Positions 44,771-54,220 of a DNA stretch of 64,000 bases are shown piece by piece (within the stretch, counting starts at the first letter, position 1; the number at the start of each line of letters is the position of its first letter). The stretch is taken from NCBI GenBank assembly GCA_048213135.1, contig PS015010.1, positions 682,001 to 746,000 on the forward strand, given 5' to 3'. A program made the translations under genes and the position numbers. This DNA is from Reclinomonas americana ATCC 50394. Its lineage: Eukaryota; Jakobida; Jakobea; Jakobida. The notes under the pieces are model-generated. The model was not told where the DNA came from and did no database searches. It was given only the letters and a program-made list of their open reading frames with translations.

Positions 44771-45745
44771 ATGGATTTTCACCTTGAATTCACACCCAGG
44801 CCATTTGAAACGCTGATCCGGCACCAGGATAAGCTGTTGCTGGCAGGGTCGTGCTTTACGGAGAATATAGGAGAGAAATTACGGAGACATAAATTTTCCG
44901 TAGTTGAAAACCCCAATGGTATCATCTTTAACCCGGTGAGTATTGCCCGCTCCGTAACCGGGTATATCGAAAATAAACGCTACACTGCTACTGATCTTTT
45001 TTACCAGAATGAATGCTGGAACAGCTGGGATCATCATACCCGGTTCTCCGATCCCGACCCGGACATTTGTTTGCAAAAGATCAACAGTGCACAGGAAGAA
45101 GCAAACCAGTTTCTTAAAAATGCCGACTGGATCCTGCTTACCGTAGGCTCCGCTTTTGTATATGAACTGGACAATAAACGCGTGGTGGCCAACTGCCACA
45201 AAGTGCCGACCGATAAATTCAATAAGAGATTACTGACCGTTGAAGAGGTATTGTCGGTACTGGATAACATGATCCACCGGTTGTTCATGTTCAACCCGGG
45301 CTTGAAGATCATTTTCACCATCAGCCCGGTGCGGCACCTGCGTGACGGTTTTATCGAAAACAACAGAAGCAAAGCCACGCTGATACAGGCCATTCATCAC
45401 CTGACGGATAAATTCTCCCGCCTGTTTTATTTCCCGGCTTATGAACTGGTGATCGACGATCTGCGTGACTATCGTTTTTACGCGGAAGATATGGTACACC
45501 CCAATTACGCGGCCACTAATTATGTATGGGAGAAATTTATCACCGCCTGCATTGAACCAGCCGCACAGCAACTGATGAAAGAGATATCGGTGATCACCGC
45601 CGCGAAAGCACACAAGGCTTTTCACCCCACATCAGACGCTCACCAAAAATTCCTTGCCGCACATCTTCAAAAAGCAAAACAACTCCAGGAGAAATATCCC
45701 TACCTCGACCTCTCAACCGAACTGGAATACTTCAACCCTCAATAA
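44771..45745 (+). CDS. GSCFA domain protein
   Basis: A 324-residue protein whose N-terminus carries the family-naming motif GSCFTENIGEKLRRHKFSV, followed by NPNGIIFNPVSIARS. The middle has the SGNH-like ILLTVGSAFVYE, FTISPVRHLRDG and DMVHPNYAATNYVWEKF, where Asp and His would complete a Ser-Asp-His set with the GSCF serine. GSCFA proteins are thought to be SGNH/GDSL-like hydrolases, frequent in Bacteroidota, with no defined substrate. No signal peptide is visible. It starts immediately behind a repeat cluster and converges on the LytTR regulator gene. Confidence 0.87.
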   Translation: MDFHLEFTPRPFETLIRHQDKLLLAGSCFTENIGEKLRRHKFSVVENPNGIIFNPVSIARSVTGYIENKRYTATDLFYQNECWNSWDHHTRFSDPDPDICLQKINSAQEEANQFLKNADWILLTVGSAFVYELDNKRVVANCHKVPTDKFNKRLLTVEEVLSVLDNMIHRLFMFNPGLKIIFTISPVRHLRDGFIENNRSKATLIQAIHHLTDKFSRLFYFPAYELVIDDLRDYRFYAEDMVHPNYAATNYVWEKFITACIEPAAQQLMKEISVITAAKAHKAFHPTSDAHQKFLAAHLQKAKQLQEKYPYLDLSTELEYFNPQ

Positions 45746-45760
45746 ACTACAGCTGCCTCC

Positions 45761-45788
45761 ATTCGTAATTGATAATTCGTAATTAATC
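45761..45788 (-). repeat. ATTCGTAATT repeat cluster, 2 units
   Basis: On the - strand this reads as ATTACGAAT units directly behind the LytTR stop, and the first bases overlap its last codons (ATT GAT TAA). Same family as 35963-36098. Confidence 0.6.
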
Positions 45789-46511
45789 AATGAGCCTCGT
45801 TTTCATCCTTTCCAAAAAAGCCGCCCGGTAAGCATTGCCGATCAGTATGGAAGCGCCGGGATTATTCTTCAGCACAAGTGAGTTGCCTTCTATCGATATG
45901 ATTTTCTCAATCGCCACGATAAATGATTTGTGTACCCGCATGAATTTGTCTGCCGGTAATTTATCTTCCAGGTCTTTCATATTGATCAGCGAAAGCGTTT
46001 TTTTACCGTTGCAGTACAGGGCTACATAATTACCCATGCCTTCTATATAATCAATATCGGCGGTATCTATTTTAAGGAACTTTCCTTTGGTCTCCGTTTT
46101 CACCAGTATGAAATCATGTTGTTCCGTTACCGGGCCGGACTTCTCTGTTTTTGCAGGTTCCAGCAGGGCAATGGCTTTTTGCACCGCTTTAATGAAACGG
46201 GAAAAGGGAATGGGTTTGAGCAGGTAATCGATCACATCCAGATCATAACCTTCCAGCGCATATTCGCTGTAAGCCGTAGTCAGGATCACTTTGCACTTAC
46301 CGTTGATCGCTTTAATAAAATCGATACCCGACAGTTCCGGCATATGTACATCAAGAAAGATCAGCCCGATCTGCTGCTCCCGTACCAGCGCCAGTCCTTC
46401 GAGCGGGTTGTTGACGGATGCTACAAGGTTCAGTTCGGGTATCTGTTTGATGAAATGTTCCAGCACTTCCGCTGCTGCAAATTCGTCGTCTATAACCAGG
46501 CAGTTGATCAT
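45783..46511 (-). CDS. LytTR family response regulator
   Basis: A 242-residue regulator. The receiver domain has acidic residues Asp8/Asp9, phosphoacceptor Asp54 in IFLDVHMPELSG and the conserved Lys99 in YLLKPIP. The C-terminal LytTR DNA-binding domain is seen in FILVKTETKGKFLKI, DIDYIEGMGNYVALYC and FMRVHKSFIVAIEKI. It is the third gene of an apparent operon with a LytS-type kinase (2-nt gap) and a beta-barrel protein. The usual targets are envelope or surface genes; here the linked barrel gene is the obvious candidate, by inference. Confidence 0.93.
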   Translation of the reverse strand: MINCLVIDDEFAAAEVLEHFIKQIPELNLVASVNNPLEGLALVREQQIGLIFLDVHMPELSGIDFIKAINGKCKVILTTAYSEYALEGYDLDVIDYLLKPIPFSRFIKAVQKAIALLEPAKTEKSGPVTEQHDFILVKTETKGKFLKIDTADIDYIEGMGNYVALYCNGKKTLSLINMKDLEDKLPADKFMRVHKSFIVAIEKIISIEGNSLVLKNNPGASILIGNAYRAAFLERMKTRLID

Positions 46512-46513
46512 GA

Positions 46514-47596
46514 TCAGGCGTCTTTAAATAGTGGTAATTGTAAGGTAGCCATATAGGACTCGTCGGTTTCGGAAATGGTGATGGTATGCTTGTCACCGTA
46601 AGCAAAGTTCAATCTTCTTTTTGTATTATCAAGACCGATGCCGGTGCCCATTTCCTTTGGCCCTTTTTTCTTCTTATTCTGAACGGAAAAAATGACCTCG
46701 TGTTTGTTGTCATCAACCGCCAGCGTAAGTGTAACAGGGAAGGCGGGGTCGAACAGGTCGCCATGTTTGAATGCGTTTTCCACCAGTGTGATCAGCGCCA
46801 GCGGAATGATCCTGACCCCGGCGGTATTACCCGATACCATAAAGTTGATCTTTAAACGATTGTTGAACCGGTACTGGTTAATGCGGATAACATTATTGAT
46901 ATGACCGATCTCATCCTGCAGTAAAACCATGCCATTGCTGTTCTCATTCTTTTCCAGTGAATACCGCATAATATCGGACAATAGCAACACACTTTCCGCC
47001 AGTTCCTGCGAATGGCCGAGCGACTTGGCATAGAAAAAATTAAGGGTATTGTACAGGAAGTGAGGATTGATCTGGCTTTGCAGGAATTGTTTTTCGGCAA
47101 TCACTTTTTCATTCTCCATATGTTGCAGGCGCAGTTGTATATCCAGGTTCTCCTTTGTCTTTCGTGTGGCGTACAATAAGGACCAGTACATGGTGGAGAT
47201 AAGAATAACGATGATGTAATAAACCGAAGCCTGCAGCAGGTGCACAAAAACAGCCTGTGTGCGGCTGAATCCACGGTCCGTGATCAGTTTGATGTCATCT
47301 TCCGATGTCCGGTACATGATGAGCAGGAAAACGGCCAGCAGAAGAACACTTATCAATATGTAAATACGTGTTCTTTTAATGATAAAAGCATTGCAGAGGA
47401 AAAAGTTGATGTAGAATACCAGCATGATCAGCGGTATACCAATGGCTACCTGTATGTACCCGTTATAGTCGCCTTTCGCGCTGCCGAAATATTGCAGGAT
47501 CATGAACAGCAGGAAGAGCGACACCCAGAATAAAAGGCTTGTTCGCACAAACCTTTTATTGGTCAAATAAGATGAGATGGTCCCGGAGTGGTTCAT
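46514..47596 (-). CDS. LytS/YehU-type sensor histidine kinase
   Basis: A 360-residue kinase with four predicted membrane helices in the first ~145 residues (for example SLLFWVSLFLLFMILQYF). A short coiled linker and the His_kinase domain follow, with phosphoacceptor His179 in INPHFLYNTLNFFYAKS. The HATPase part has LITLVENAFKHG and GTGIGLDNTKRRL. There is no recognisable periplasmic sensing domain, so the signal is probably sensed in the membrane. It lies between the LytTR regulator (2 nt) and the beta-barrel gene (36 nt). Confidence 0.92.
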   Translation of the reverse strand: MNHSGTISSYLTNKRFVRTSLLFWVSLFLLFMILQYFGSAKGDYNGYIQVAIGIPLIMLVFYINFFLCNAFIIKRTRIYILISVLLLAVFLLIMYRTSEDDIKLITDRGFSRTQAVFVHLLQASVYYIIVILISTMYWSLLYATRKTKENLDIQLRLQHMENEKVIAEKQFLQSQINPHFLYNTLNFFYAKSLGHSQELAESVLLLSDIMRYSLEKNENSNGMVLLQDEIGHINNVIRINQYRFNNRLKINFMVSGNTAGVRIIPLALITLVENAFKHGDLFDPAFPVTLTLAVDDNKHEVIFSVQNKKKKGPKEMGTGIGLDNTKRRLNFAYGDKHTITISETDESYMATLQLPLFKDA

Positions 47597-47632
47597 TATC
47601 GATGTAAAATAAGTAAATGAAGGTAAAACTGT

Positions 47633-49810
47633 TTATTGTATCCTGCCCTGTATGTCAGACAGTTTAGAACTTCTTTGCGTCCTGCCTTTTACACGGGTAT
47701 TGCCGAATTTGTAACGGAAGACCAGGTTCACAAAGCGGCTTTCTTCTTTCTGGTGAATGGAACTGATCACACCGTCGTAATCCACTTCTTTATTATAGGT
47801 CAGGGTATTGAATATGTCCGTTACCGCCAGCTTCAGGCTGCCCTTACCTCTCAGTATTGTTTTGCTTACACCCAGGTCGGTGGAGAACAATGTTTTCGTT
47901 TTGTAGCTGCCATACTGGAAGGGGCTCAGGTACATCAGCGAGAGTTCAGTATTCCATCCTTTTTTGAAAGTAAAACTGTTCATCCAGTTCACCTGTGTTA
48001 CCAGTACGTTCCTGCTGCTGGCAGTCACCGCGTCTGAAGTGCTGTTCAGCATCATATAACCAGCCATGGGGTTGATGCTCGTATTCCAGTGTTTACCGAT
48101 GGCCTGGTTGGCTGACAGGGAGAGGTATACAATATCGCTCGACTGGTAGTTGCCATAAGATGAAATGGTAACGTTACTGTCGCCCTGTAAATAAATCTCA
48201 CCCAGTGTGCGGCGGCCGTGGATATAGTTCAATGATGCGGAGTAGGCTTGTTTATAAGTATAGCTTAGTTCAAAGTTGTCAGACAATTCCGGCTGAATGG
48301 AAGGGTTGCCTTTGGAATAAGCGTACCGGTTCTGGTATACGATGAAAGGATTGACATAGCTGAAACCGTAACGGTAGATGCTTCTCCTGTAATTGAAACC
48401 AAACTGGTTAATATCGTTTTTATTGAATTGTACGGAGAGGCTGGGGAAGAGGTTGACATAATCTTTGCTGTTCACCTGTTGCAGGGTAACAGAGTTGCCG
48501 GTGGTATGTGTCAGTTCGGCCCTCAAACCACCCTGCAGCTCCCATTTTTTGATGGTGGTGCTGTAGTTCACATAACCGGCGTTCACCCATTCTTTGTAAA
48601 TGAATCGGTTGGTTTTACCGGCATCGTTCGTCCAGCCGCTGCCATTGTTGTTCTCCCAGTTTACGGCATTATCGGCCACCGTATAACTGCTTTTGATACC
48701 GGCTTCCCATTTTCCTTTTTTGGAAGGCTGTACATAATCGGCAGCGAAAGCGTACACATTGATGTCGGCCGGTGAATGATTCCGGATATAAGAAGGAGAA
48801 ACGTATTCCTGTCCCTTGCTATTGAAATACCGGTTGGTGAATTCATCTTTCCAGTTTTTGTGGAAGTTCATATAGTCGGCGTTCAGCGTCAGTTCTTTTC
48901 CTGTGCTGTCTATTTTAGTCTTGTAAAAAATATTTACAGAAGGACCGTTCAGGCGGGTACGGCTGCTGGTGGCTACTTTCGACAGGCTGTCTTCTAAACT
49001 GTTGTAGTGGTGCAGCAGGGCGGTATTGTCAGCCTCTCTTTTCCTGTCAGTGAAGTAACCATTCACCAGGAAGCCCGCGGTTGCTCTTTTACTGATCTCG
49101 TAATCCATACCCAGGCGATAGGTGTTCGAGTTTCTGGCCTTTTCGCCATATTCAGACGAATGGATGGTGCCACCGGGCATGTAACGGGTACCATTACCCG
49201 AACTGTATTCACGGCTGTGGATGAAGTTGTAGCTGCCAAAGATGTTGATGTTTTTGGAACGATGGTTTACATCCAGCCCGGTATTGCCTTTAAGGTATTT
49301 ACCTGTTCCCATGCCGAGGGTGGCGGTGTAGTTGGTGCCCAGCGCTTTGTTTTTCGCCAGTACGATATTGATCACGCTGCCGCCCTGTGCATCGTAACGG
49401 GAGGAAGGGTTGTTGATCAGTTCAATTTTTTCTACGGAGGTGCCGGGCAGGGAAGAAAGATAGGTCTTCAGGTCCTCGCCGGAAAGGTTCACCGGGCGGG
49501 CGTTGACCAGTACCCGTATGGACTTTCCTTTCAGTAACAGGGCATCACCCTGCTCGGCAACACCGGGTGCTTTTTTGATGATGTCGTATACCTGGCTTGC
49601 GGCGGCGATGGAACTTTGTGCCACATTAAGGGTGGTTTTGTCGGCACTGATCACTACAAATGGTTTTTTGGAAGAAACGGTCACCCCTTTCAGGTCTTTG
49701 CTGGCCATAAGGCTGCTGCTGTCTTTTGAAGGGGTATTCTGTGCACTGGCAGTGAAACAGGTTATGGCCAGGAGGAGGGGCAGTAAGTGGTGTTGGATGA
49801 GCTTTTGCAT
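47633..49810 (-). CDS. Outer-membrane beta-barrel protein, TonB-dependent-receptor-like (OMP_b-brl_3)
   Basis: A 725-residue protein with a signal peptide (LLPLLLAITCFTASAQ). A short plug-like domain follows (VYDIIKKAPGVAEQGDALLL, IRVLVNARPVNLSG, IELINNPSSRYDAQGGSVIN), then a long barrel. Unlike 14725-17358 it lacks the CarboxypepD_reg domain and is shorter. It sits directly upstream of a LytS/LytTR pair on the same strand. Genomes of this phylum commonly pair such barrels with LytTR systems, so it may be autoregulated or may feed the kinase. Ligand unknown. Confidence 0.85.
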   Translation of the reverse strand: MQKLIQHHLLPLLLAITCFTASAQNTPSKDSSSLMASKDLKGVTVSSKKPFVVISADKTTLNVAQSSIAAASQVYDIIKKAPGVAEQGDALLLKGKSIRVLVNARPVNLSGEDLKTYLSSLPGTSVEKIELINNPSSRYDAQGGSVINIVLAKNKALGTNYTATLGMGTGKYLKGNTGLDVNHRSKNINIFGSYNFIHSREYSSGNGTRYMPGGTIHSSEYGEKARNSNTYRLGMDYEISKRATAGFLVNGYFTDRKREADNTALLHHYNSLEDSLSKVATSSRTRLNGPSVNIFYKTKIDSTGKELTLNADYMNFHKNWKDEFTNRYFNSKGQEYVSPSYIRNHSPADINVYAFAADYVQPSKKGKWEAGIKSSYTVADNAVNWENNNGSGWTNDAGKTNRFIYKEWVNAGYVNYSTTIKKWELQGGLRAELTHTTGNSVTLQQVNSKDYVNLFPSLSVQFNKNDINQFGFNYRRSIYRYGFSYVNPFIVYQNRYAYSKGNPSIQPELSDNFELSYTYKQAYSASLNYIHGRRTLGEIYLQGDSNVTISSYGNYQSSDIVYLSLSANQAIGKHWNTSINPMAGYMMLNSTSDAVTASSRNVLVTQVNWMNSFTFKKGWNTELSLMYLSPFQYGSYKTKTLFSTDLGVSKTILRGKGSLKLAVTDIFNTLTYNKEVDYDGVISSIHQKEESRFVNLVFRYKFGNTRVKGRTQRSSKLSDIQGRIQ

Positions 49811-49924
49811 ACATTTTAATTTTGATGGATTAAAAGTAGTATGCGGCCCGGGGCAGGTAAAATACGTTATACGAAAGAGGACTTTGTACTGGTGAACGGG
49901 CTGATGAGCAGGGTGAAAAAAAGG

Positions 49925-50536
49925 TCAGTGTATCCTGTCGCCCCTGATCTCCATATCTTCCATAATGATCTTCTCATGTTCAAGCCATTCCGCCCAGCGT
50001 TTGCGGACGGTTTCCTTATCAACATACAGTTCGCAGAGTTCTATAAAAAGGGTATAATGCCCGGCTTCGCTTTCCATAAAACGGCGGTAGAATTTGCGCA
50101 TATAAGCATCATCAAGTCCTTCGCTCAGCCTTTTAAAACGTTCGCAGCTGCGGGCTTCTATCATGGCCATGGTAAGCAGTTGATCAAGGAAGCGTTCCTG
50201 CGGACCACCGCCTTTTTTCTGAAAGTCAAGGAGTTTATTGACATAAATATCTTTCCGTTGTTTGCCCAGCTTCAGTTTTCTTTTGTGCAGTTCGGCAAGC
50301 ACCAGGCGAAAGTGTCCCCATTCTTCGGTAACAATAGGGCTGAGGGAGCGCACCAGTTCTTCTTTATCGGCATAACGCTGGATGAGGGTAATGCAGGTAG
50401 TGGCGGCTTTCTGTTCGCAATAAGCATGATCGGTGAGTATCTCTTCCAGGTTCATGGATGCCAGGTCAACCCAGCGCGGATCGGTCGGCAACTGCAGCCC
50501 GAGGATATTCTTTACATCAATGCTTTCGTCTTTCAT
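49925..50536 (-). CDS. miaE: tRNA-(ms2io6A)-hydroxylase
   Basis: A 203-residue ferritin-like diiron monooxygenase hydroxylating the isopentenyl side chain at A37. Iron ligands are seen in DHAYCEQKAA (Glu41), EEWGHFRLVL (Glu72, His75), MAMIEARSCERF and the last pair ESEAGHYTLF. The N-terminus (ILGLQLPTDPRWVDLA) is family-typical. miaE is uncommon outside gamma-proteobacteria and some Bacteroidota. Its start lies 5 nt behind a TACTTTTG box that overlaps an upstream terminator. No other tRNA-modification gene adjoins it, but trhO and rlmB are in the window. Confidence 0.93.
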   Translation of the reverse strand: MKDESIDVKNILGLQLPTDPRWVDLASMNLEEILTDHAYCEQKAATTCITLIQRYADKEELVRSLSPIVTEEWGHFRLVLAELHKRKLKLGKQRKDIYVNKLLDFQKKGGGPQERFLDQLLTMAMIEARSCERFKRLSEGLDDAYMRKFYRRFMESEAGHYTLFIELCELYVDKETVRKRWAEWLEHEKIIMEDMEIRGDRIH

Positions 50537-50540
50537 GGTA

Positions 50541-50576
50541 CAAAAGTAAAAGATGCAGCCGGTAGAACTGCATCTT
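50541..50576 (-). terminator. Terminator of the DUF4082-like gene overlapping the miaE promoter
   Basis: On the - strand GATGCAG (50574-50568) pairs with CTGCATC (50558-50552) around 9 nt. The following TTTTACTTTTG is both the T tract and an exact TACTTTTG -7 box (50541-50548). miaE starts at 50536, so its transcript would be almost leaderless. Confidence 0.65.
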
Positions 50577-50703
50577 CAAGGTAAGAAATGTCATGAGTCT
50601 TTGAAATCACTTCGGGATTTTGCTTCCACCGAATAGAACAAGAGTGTGCTAAGGTCAGGCAGCGTCTCTGTTATTTAATGGGACGCTTCACTGCAGCCGC
50701 CAT

Positions 50704-50737
50704 CATTTTCAAATCATCATATTTTCACATTGACTTA
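50704..50737 (-). repeat. ATTTGAAAAT-type stop-proximal repeat, degenerate
   Basis: Directly behind the DUF4082-like stop, the - strand reads ATGTGAAAATATGATGATTTG then AAAATGATG. It is a diverged member of the family at 23266-23307 and 44638-44667. Confidence 0.45.
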
Positions 50738-51319
50738 ATCTGCCTGGAACTCAAAATCCGCCAGCCCGGCAACATAAGTAGTTGAGGAACTGTTGGGGAA
50801 GGTCCTTGGTGTTTGTGCCGAACCCGTCCACTGGTAGCCTTTCATAATAATACTGCCCTGGTTGAAGGGGTAGGCGAAGTTGCCACCACCGATCGGGCGG
50901 ATCTCGTACCACTGACCAGATGACCACAGGCTCACCAGGTAATCTTTTCCGGTAGTAACCGCCACAGGGGTAATGGAACTGTAGGTAAGCGTACCATTGG
51001 CTGACTGAACAATAGAAGCTTCGCCTAATGCTGTACCTGAACCGCTGGCATCCCAGAGGGTAACACGGTAGGTACCGGCAATCGGCATTTTGCAAGCCAG
51101 TTTGGTGATCTTACCATTTTTGCTGACAGCGAACTTTACACCATATTCATAGTTACCGGAACCACTGGCCGTAATAGTTGTACCGGCACTTACAAAAAAT
51201 GCGGAATTAACGGGAGCGGTTTCAGGGGAAGCAGGGGTGTAAACGGTCTCTGTCTTTTTGCACGATGCACCAATAAGCACGATAGCAGATAACACTGCAA
51301 GGGATAATTTTCTTTTCAT
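50735..51319 (-). CDS. DUF4082-like lipoprotein
   Basis: A 194-residue protein from the ATG at 51319, giving a lipoprotein signal (MKRKLSLAVLSAIVLIGASC, Cys20 as lipid site). A longer reading from 51361 adds a charged 14-residue stretch and is less likely. The mature domain is a beta-sandwich: YGVKFAVSKNGKITKLACKM, GTYRVTLWDASGSG, SSITPVAVTTGKDYLVSLW. This matches the DUF4082 pattern (G-x-LW...PV.V..G..Y). Such domains are often attached to carbohydrate-active enzymes; here it stands alone. Probably an outer-membrane surface lipoprotein. Confidence 0.75.
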   Translation of the reverse strand: MKRKLSLAVLSAIVLIGASCKKTETVYTPASPETAPVNSAFFVSAGTTITASGSGNYEYGVKFAVSKNGKITKLACKMPIAGTYRVTLWDASGSGTALGEASIVQSANGTLTYSSITPVAVTTGKDYLVSLWSSGQWYEIRPIGGGNFAYPFNQGSIIMKGYQWTGSAQTPRTFPNSSSTTYVAGLADFEFQAD

Positions 51320-51687
51320 GATAAGATGTTTTGGCTCTATGTTGCGCAAATGCCACGCCATGTTACCCCTTCGGATATACCACTTTTGTGGTATTTTTCC
51401 GGGAACTTCTGCAACATCACGGAGCAGGAATAACCCGATCGGGTATTTTGAGACTTTATGTCATGGCAGGACAATATCCGGGCCGAAGTGCAGCCCAATT
51501 CCCGGGCAGTACAGCAATTTGAGGGTTTGGGTCATCCCGACGGAGGAGTGGTCTCATTTGAAAACCGATAGATGCTTCGTTTCTCAGTATGACCAATAAG
51601 GGTGAAATTCAAACTGGTGTACTACCAATTCCTGATTACTCCGTTTTCTGCTTCTTTTTTACTTAATTTACACCTACAATTTTGCGT
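51320..51687. other. Non-coding gap with a perfect 7-bp hairpin
   Basis: This 368-nt stretch between divergent genes holds ATACCAC (51377-51383) and GTGGTAT (51388-51394) around TTTT, followed by four more T residues on +. It could be a terminator for a short + transcript or an operator near the lipoprotein gene. No consensus TAnnTTTG box was seen for either flanking gene, and no credible open frame. Confidence 0.5.
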
Positions 51688-54144
51688 ATGAGAATCATTC
51701 CTTTTCTTATTTCCGCAGCCGCTACGGTTGGCCTCATCTATGTATTGAATACCAGTTGGAAGATTGGCGGCAACAACAGCCCGCTTTTCGCTCCCTTCTT
51801 CAGCCCGCAGCATGGTTTCTGGCAGAATGCGGAGTCGGCAGACGGTAATTTTTCCGGCGACTTTAAGTTCCCGCAGCTGAAAGGTAAAGTGGATGTATTC
51901 TTTGATGATAACCTTATTCCGCATGTTTTTGCCGAGCAGGAAAACGACCTGTATTTTGTACAGGGTTACCTGCATGCCCGTTTCCGCCTCTGGCAGATGG
52001 AATTGCAAACCCACGCGGCAGCAGGAAGGGCCAGCGAAATCATTGGTGAAAAAGCGCTTGACCATGACCGTGAGTTCAGGCGGCTGGGTATGGTATACGC
52101 CGCGGAAATTGCTGTAAAGGAAATGGAGAACGACCCCGGGGTTAAGGCGCAGTGTGACGCCTATACAGCCGGTGTGAATGCTTATATCAGCTCCCTTACT
52201 GAAAGCACATTGCCGCTGGAATATAAACTGATCGGCTATCACCCCGAACCCTGGAGTAACCTGAAGACGTCGCTGTTCCTTAAATATATGAGTTATGACC
52301 TGGCGGGACATGATGACGATTTTGAAATGACCAACGCGAAAGGCTATTTCAGCCGCGAGGATTTTGACAAATTATACCCGGCCATCCAGGATTCACTGGA
52401 CCCCATCATTCCCAAAGGCACCACATTCGAAAAACAGAAAGTATTTCCCGTGGCACCCGCGGCTATCGATTCCCTGTACTTCAACAACAGGGATATGGCC
52501 ATAGTGGAAGAAGTGAACAAACCTGACCGTGCCAATGGCAGCAATAACTGGGCGGTAAGTGGTTCCCGCACCAGGAGCGGGGCGCCCATCCTGTGTAACG
52601 ATCCGCACCTCGGACTTAACCTGCCCTCGCTGTGGTATGAAATGCAATTGTCTACCACCACCTTCAATGCCTATGGCGCCACATTCCCGGGCGCTCCCAG
52701 CGTGATCATCGGTTTTAACGACAGTTGCGCTTTCGGGTTTACCAATGGCGGCAGGGACGTTCGGGATTATTACGAGATAAAATTTAAAGACGATACCCGC
52801 CAGGCATACTGGTTCAACGGCGCCTGGCAGAACAGCCGTTTCAGGATAGATACCATTAAGATCAAAGGCAAACCCGATTTTATCGATTCTGTGGCTTATG
52901 TACAACTGGGCAGCGACTGGTGCCCAGTGATGTATGATAAAAGTTTCAACGGTAAAAGAAAGACCGGCAATAAATATTATGCGGTAAGGTGGAAAGCACA
53001 CGACAAAAGCAATGAACTGCGCATTTTCACTATGCTCAACCACGCGAAGAATTATGCCGATTACCAGGCTGCTGTAGTGAACCTGCATACACCGGGACAG
53101 AACGTGATCTTTGCCAGTAAGGGCGGCGACATCGCCATTCGTACACAAGGGGAGTGGCCGGCCAAATGGAAAGGCCAGGGCGATTTTGTGATGCCCGGCA
53201 CCGACAGCAGTTTCCTGTGGCAGGGAATGATACCGCAGGATGAAGTACCCTTCCAGTACAACCCTGAAAGAGGTTTTGTGAGCAGTGCCAACCAAAAACC
53301 TGTTGATGAATCTTACTTCTACTACCTGGGCAGGAATTATCCCCTGTACCGTGGAATAGAAGTGAACAGGGCACTGACCTTCATGAACGATATCACGATT
53401 GAGGACATGAAGCGCCTGCAGACCGACAATTTCAACGAACTCGCTGCCATGGCCTTGCCCTTTGTGAAGAAGAATATGCGGGAAACAGAACTTACCGCGG
53501 CGGAAAAGAAATATTATGACCTGTTGCTGAAATGGAACCTGCGCAATGATGTGGGCTCTGAAGGCGCAACTGTATTTGAAGTATGGTGGAGCGAATTCTA
53601 TAAAACCGTATATGACGACGAATATGCCAAAGCGTCCGCTAATATAATGAAGCCTTTCGAAAGCAGCCTGCTCGAAGGCATCCTGCGTGACAGCACTTAC
53701 AAATTCCTGGATAACACGTCAACAGCGGCTGTAGAGACTCTTGCAGATGATGTTACAGCGGCATTCAAAAAAGCGGCGGTCACCCTGGGCAAAGCGGAAG
53801 CCTCGCAAAAGCTGGCCTGGGAAAAATATAAAGGAACCCGGGTGAATCACCTGGCCCGCCTGGCCCCCTTCAGCAGGATGAACCTGCCCATTGGCGGTGG
53901 CGTACACAATATCAATGCAACCAAGGAAGAGCATGGCCCCAGCTGGCGTATGATCGTAGAGCTGACGCAGCAAACGCATGCGGTGGGTATTTATCCCGGC
54001 GGACAAAACGGTAACCCCGGCAGTAAGTACTACGATAATTTTGTAGACGACTGGGCCGCGGGCCGCTACCACGACCTGTGGATGATGACAAAAGCGGAAG
54101 AAAAAGATAAAAGGATAAAATGGACCATGCGCTTTGCGCCATAA
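51688..54144 (+). CDS. Penicillin acylase family protein (S45, Ntn hydrolase)
   Basis: An 818-residue precursor from the ATG at 51688 (an in-frame TTG lies two codons upstream). The N-terminus has one hydrophobic segment (IIPFLISAAATVGLIYVL), so it is exported or membrane-tethered. The chain A region has YFVQGYLHARFRLWQMEL. Autoprocessing is expected before Ser285 in ANGSNNWAVSGSRT, the new N-terminal nucleophile, followed by the signature PILCNDPHLGL. The chain B end has TKEEHGPSWRMIVEL and GGQNGNPGSKYYDNF. Members cleave amide bonds of penicillins, acyl-homoserine lactones or other N-acyl compounds; the substrate cannot be fixed here. The motif set appears complete. Confidence 0.92.
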   Translation: MRIIPFLISAAATVGLIYVLNTSWKIGGNNSPLFAPFFSPQHGFWQNAESADGNFSGDFKFPQLKGKVDVFFDDNLIPHVFAEQENDLYFVQGYLHARFRLWQMELQTHAAAGRASEIIGEKALDHDREFRRLGMVYAAEIAVKEMENDPGVKAQCDAYTAGVNAYISSLTESTLPLEYKLIGYHPEPWSNLKTSLFLKYMSYDLAGHDDDFEMTNAKGYFSREDFDKLYPAIQDSLDPIIPKGTTFEKQKVFPVAPAAIDSLYFNNRDMAIVEEVNKPDRANGSNNWAVSGSRTRSGAPILCNDPHLGLNLPSLWYEMQLSTTTFNAYGATFPGAPSVIIGFNDSCAFGFTNGGRDVRDYYEIKFKDDTRQAYWFNGAWQNSRFRIDTIKIKGKPDFIDSVAYVQLGSDWCPVMYDKSFNGKRKTGNKYYAVRWKAHDKSNELRIFTMLNHAKNYADYQAAVVNLHTPGQNVIFASKGGDIAIRTQGEWPAKWKGQGDFVMPGTDSSFLWQGMIPQDEVPFQYNPERGFVSSANQKPVDESYFYYLGRNYPLYRGIEVNRALTFMNDITIEDMKRLQTDNFNELAAMALPFVKKNMRETELTAAEKKYYDLLLKWNLRNDVGSEGATVFEVWWSEFYKTVYDDEYAKASANIMKPFESSLLEGILRDSTYKFLDNTSTAAVETLADDVTAAFKKAAVTLGKAEASQKLAWEKYKGTRVNHLARLAPFSRMNLPIGGGVHNINATKEEHGPSWRMIVELTQQTHAVGIYPGGQNGNPGSKYYDNFVDDWAAGRYHDLWMMTKAEEKDKRIKWTMRFAP

Positions 54145-54220
54145 TCGTTTACCCGACGTCGTTAGTTAAATCATCTGTTCAAATACTGTTTGCCTGAGTG
54201 CAAATGAAAAATAATAACCA

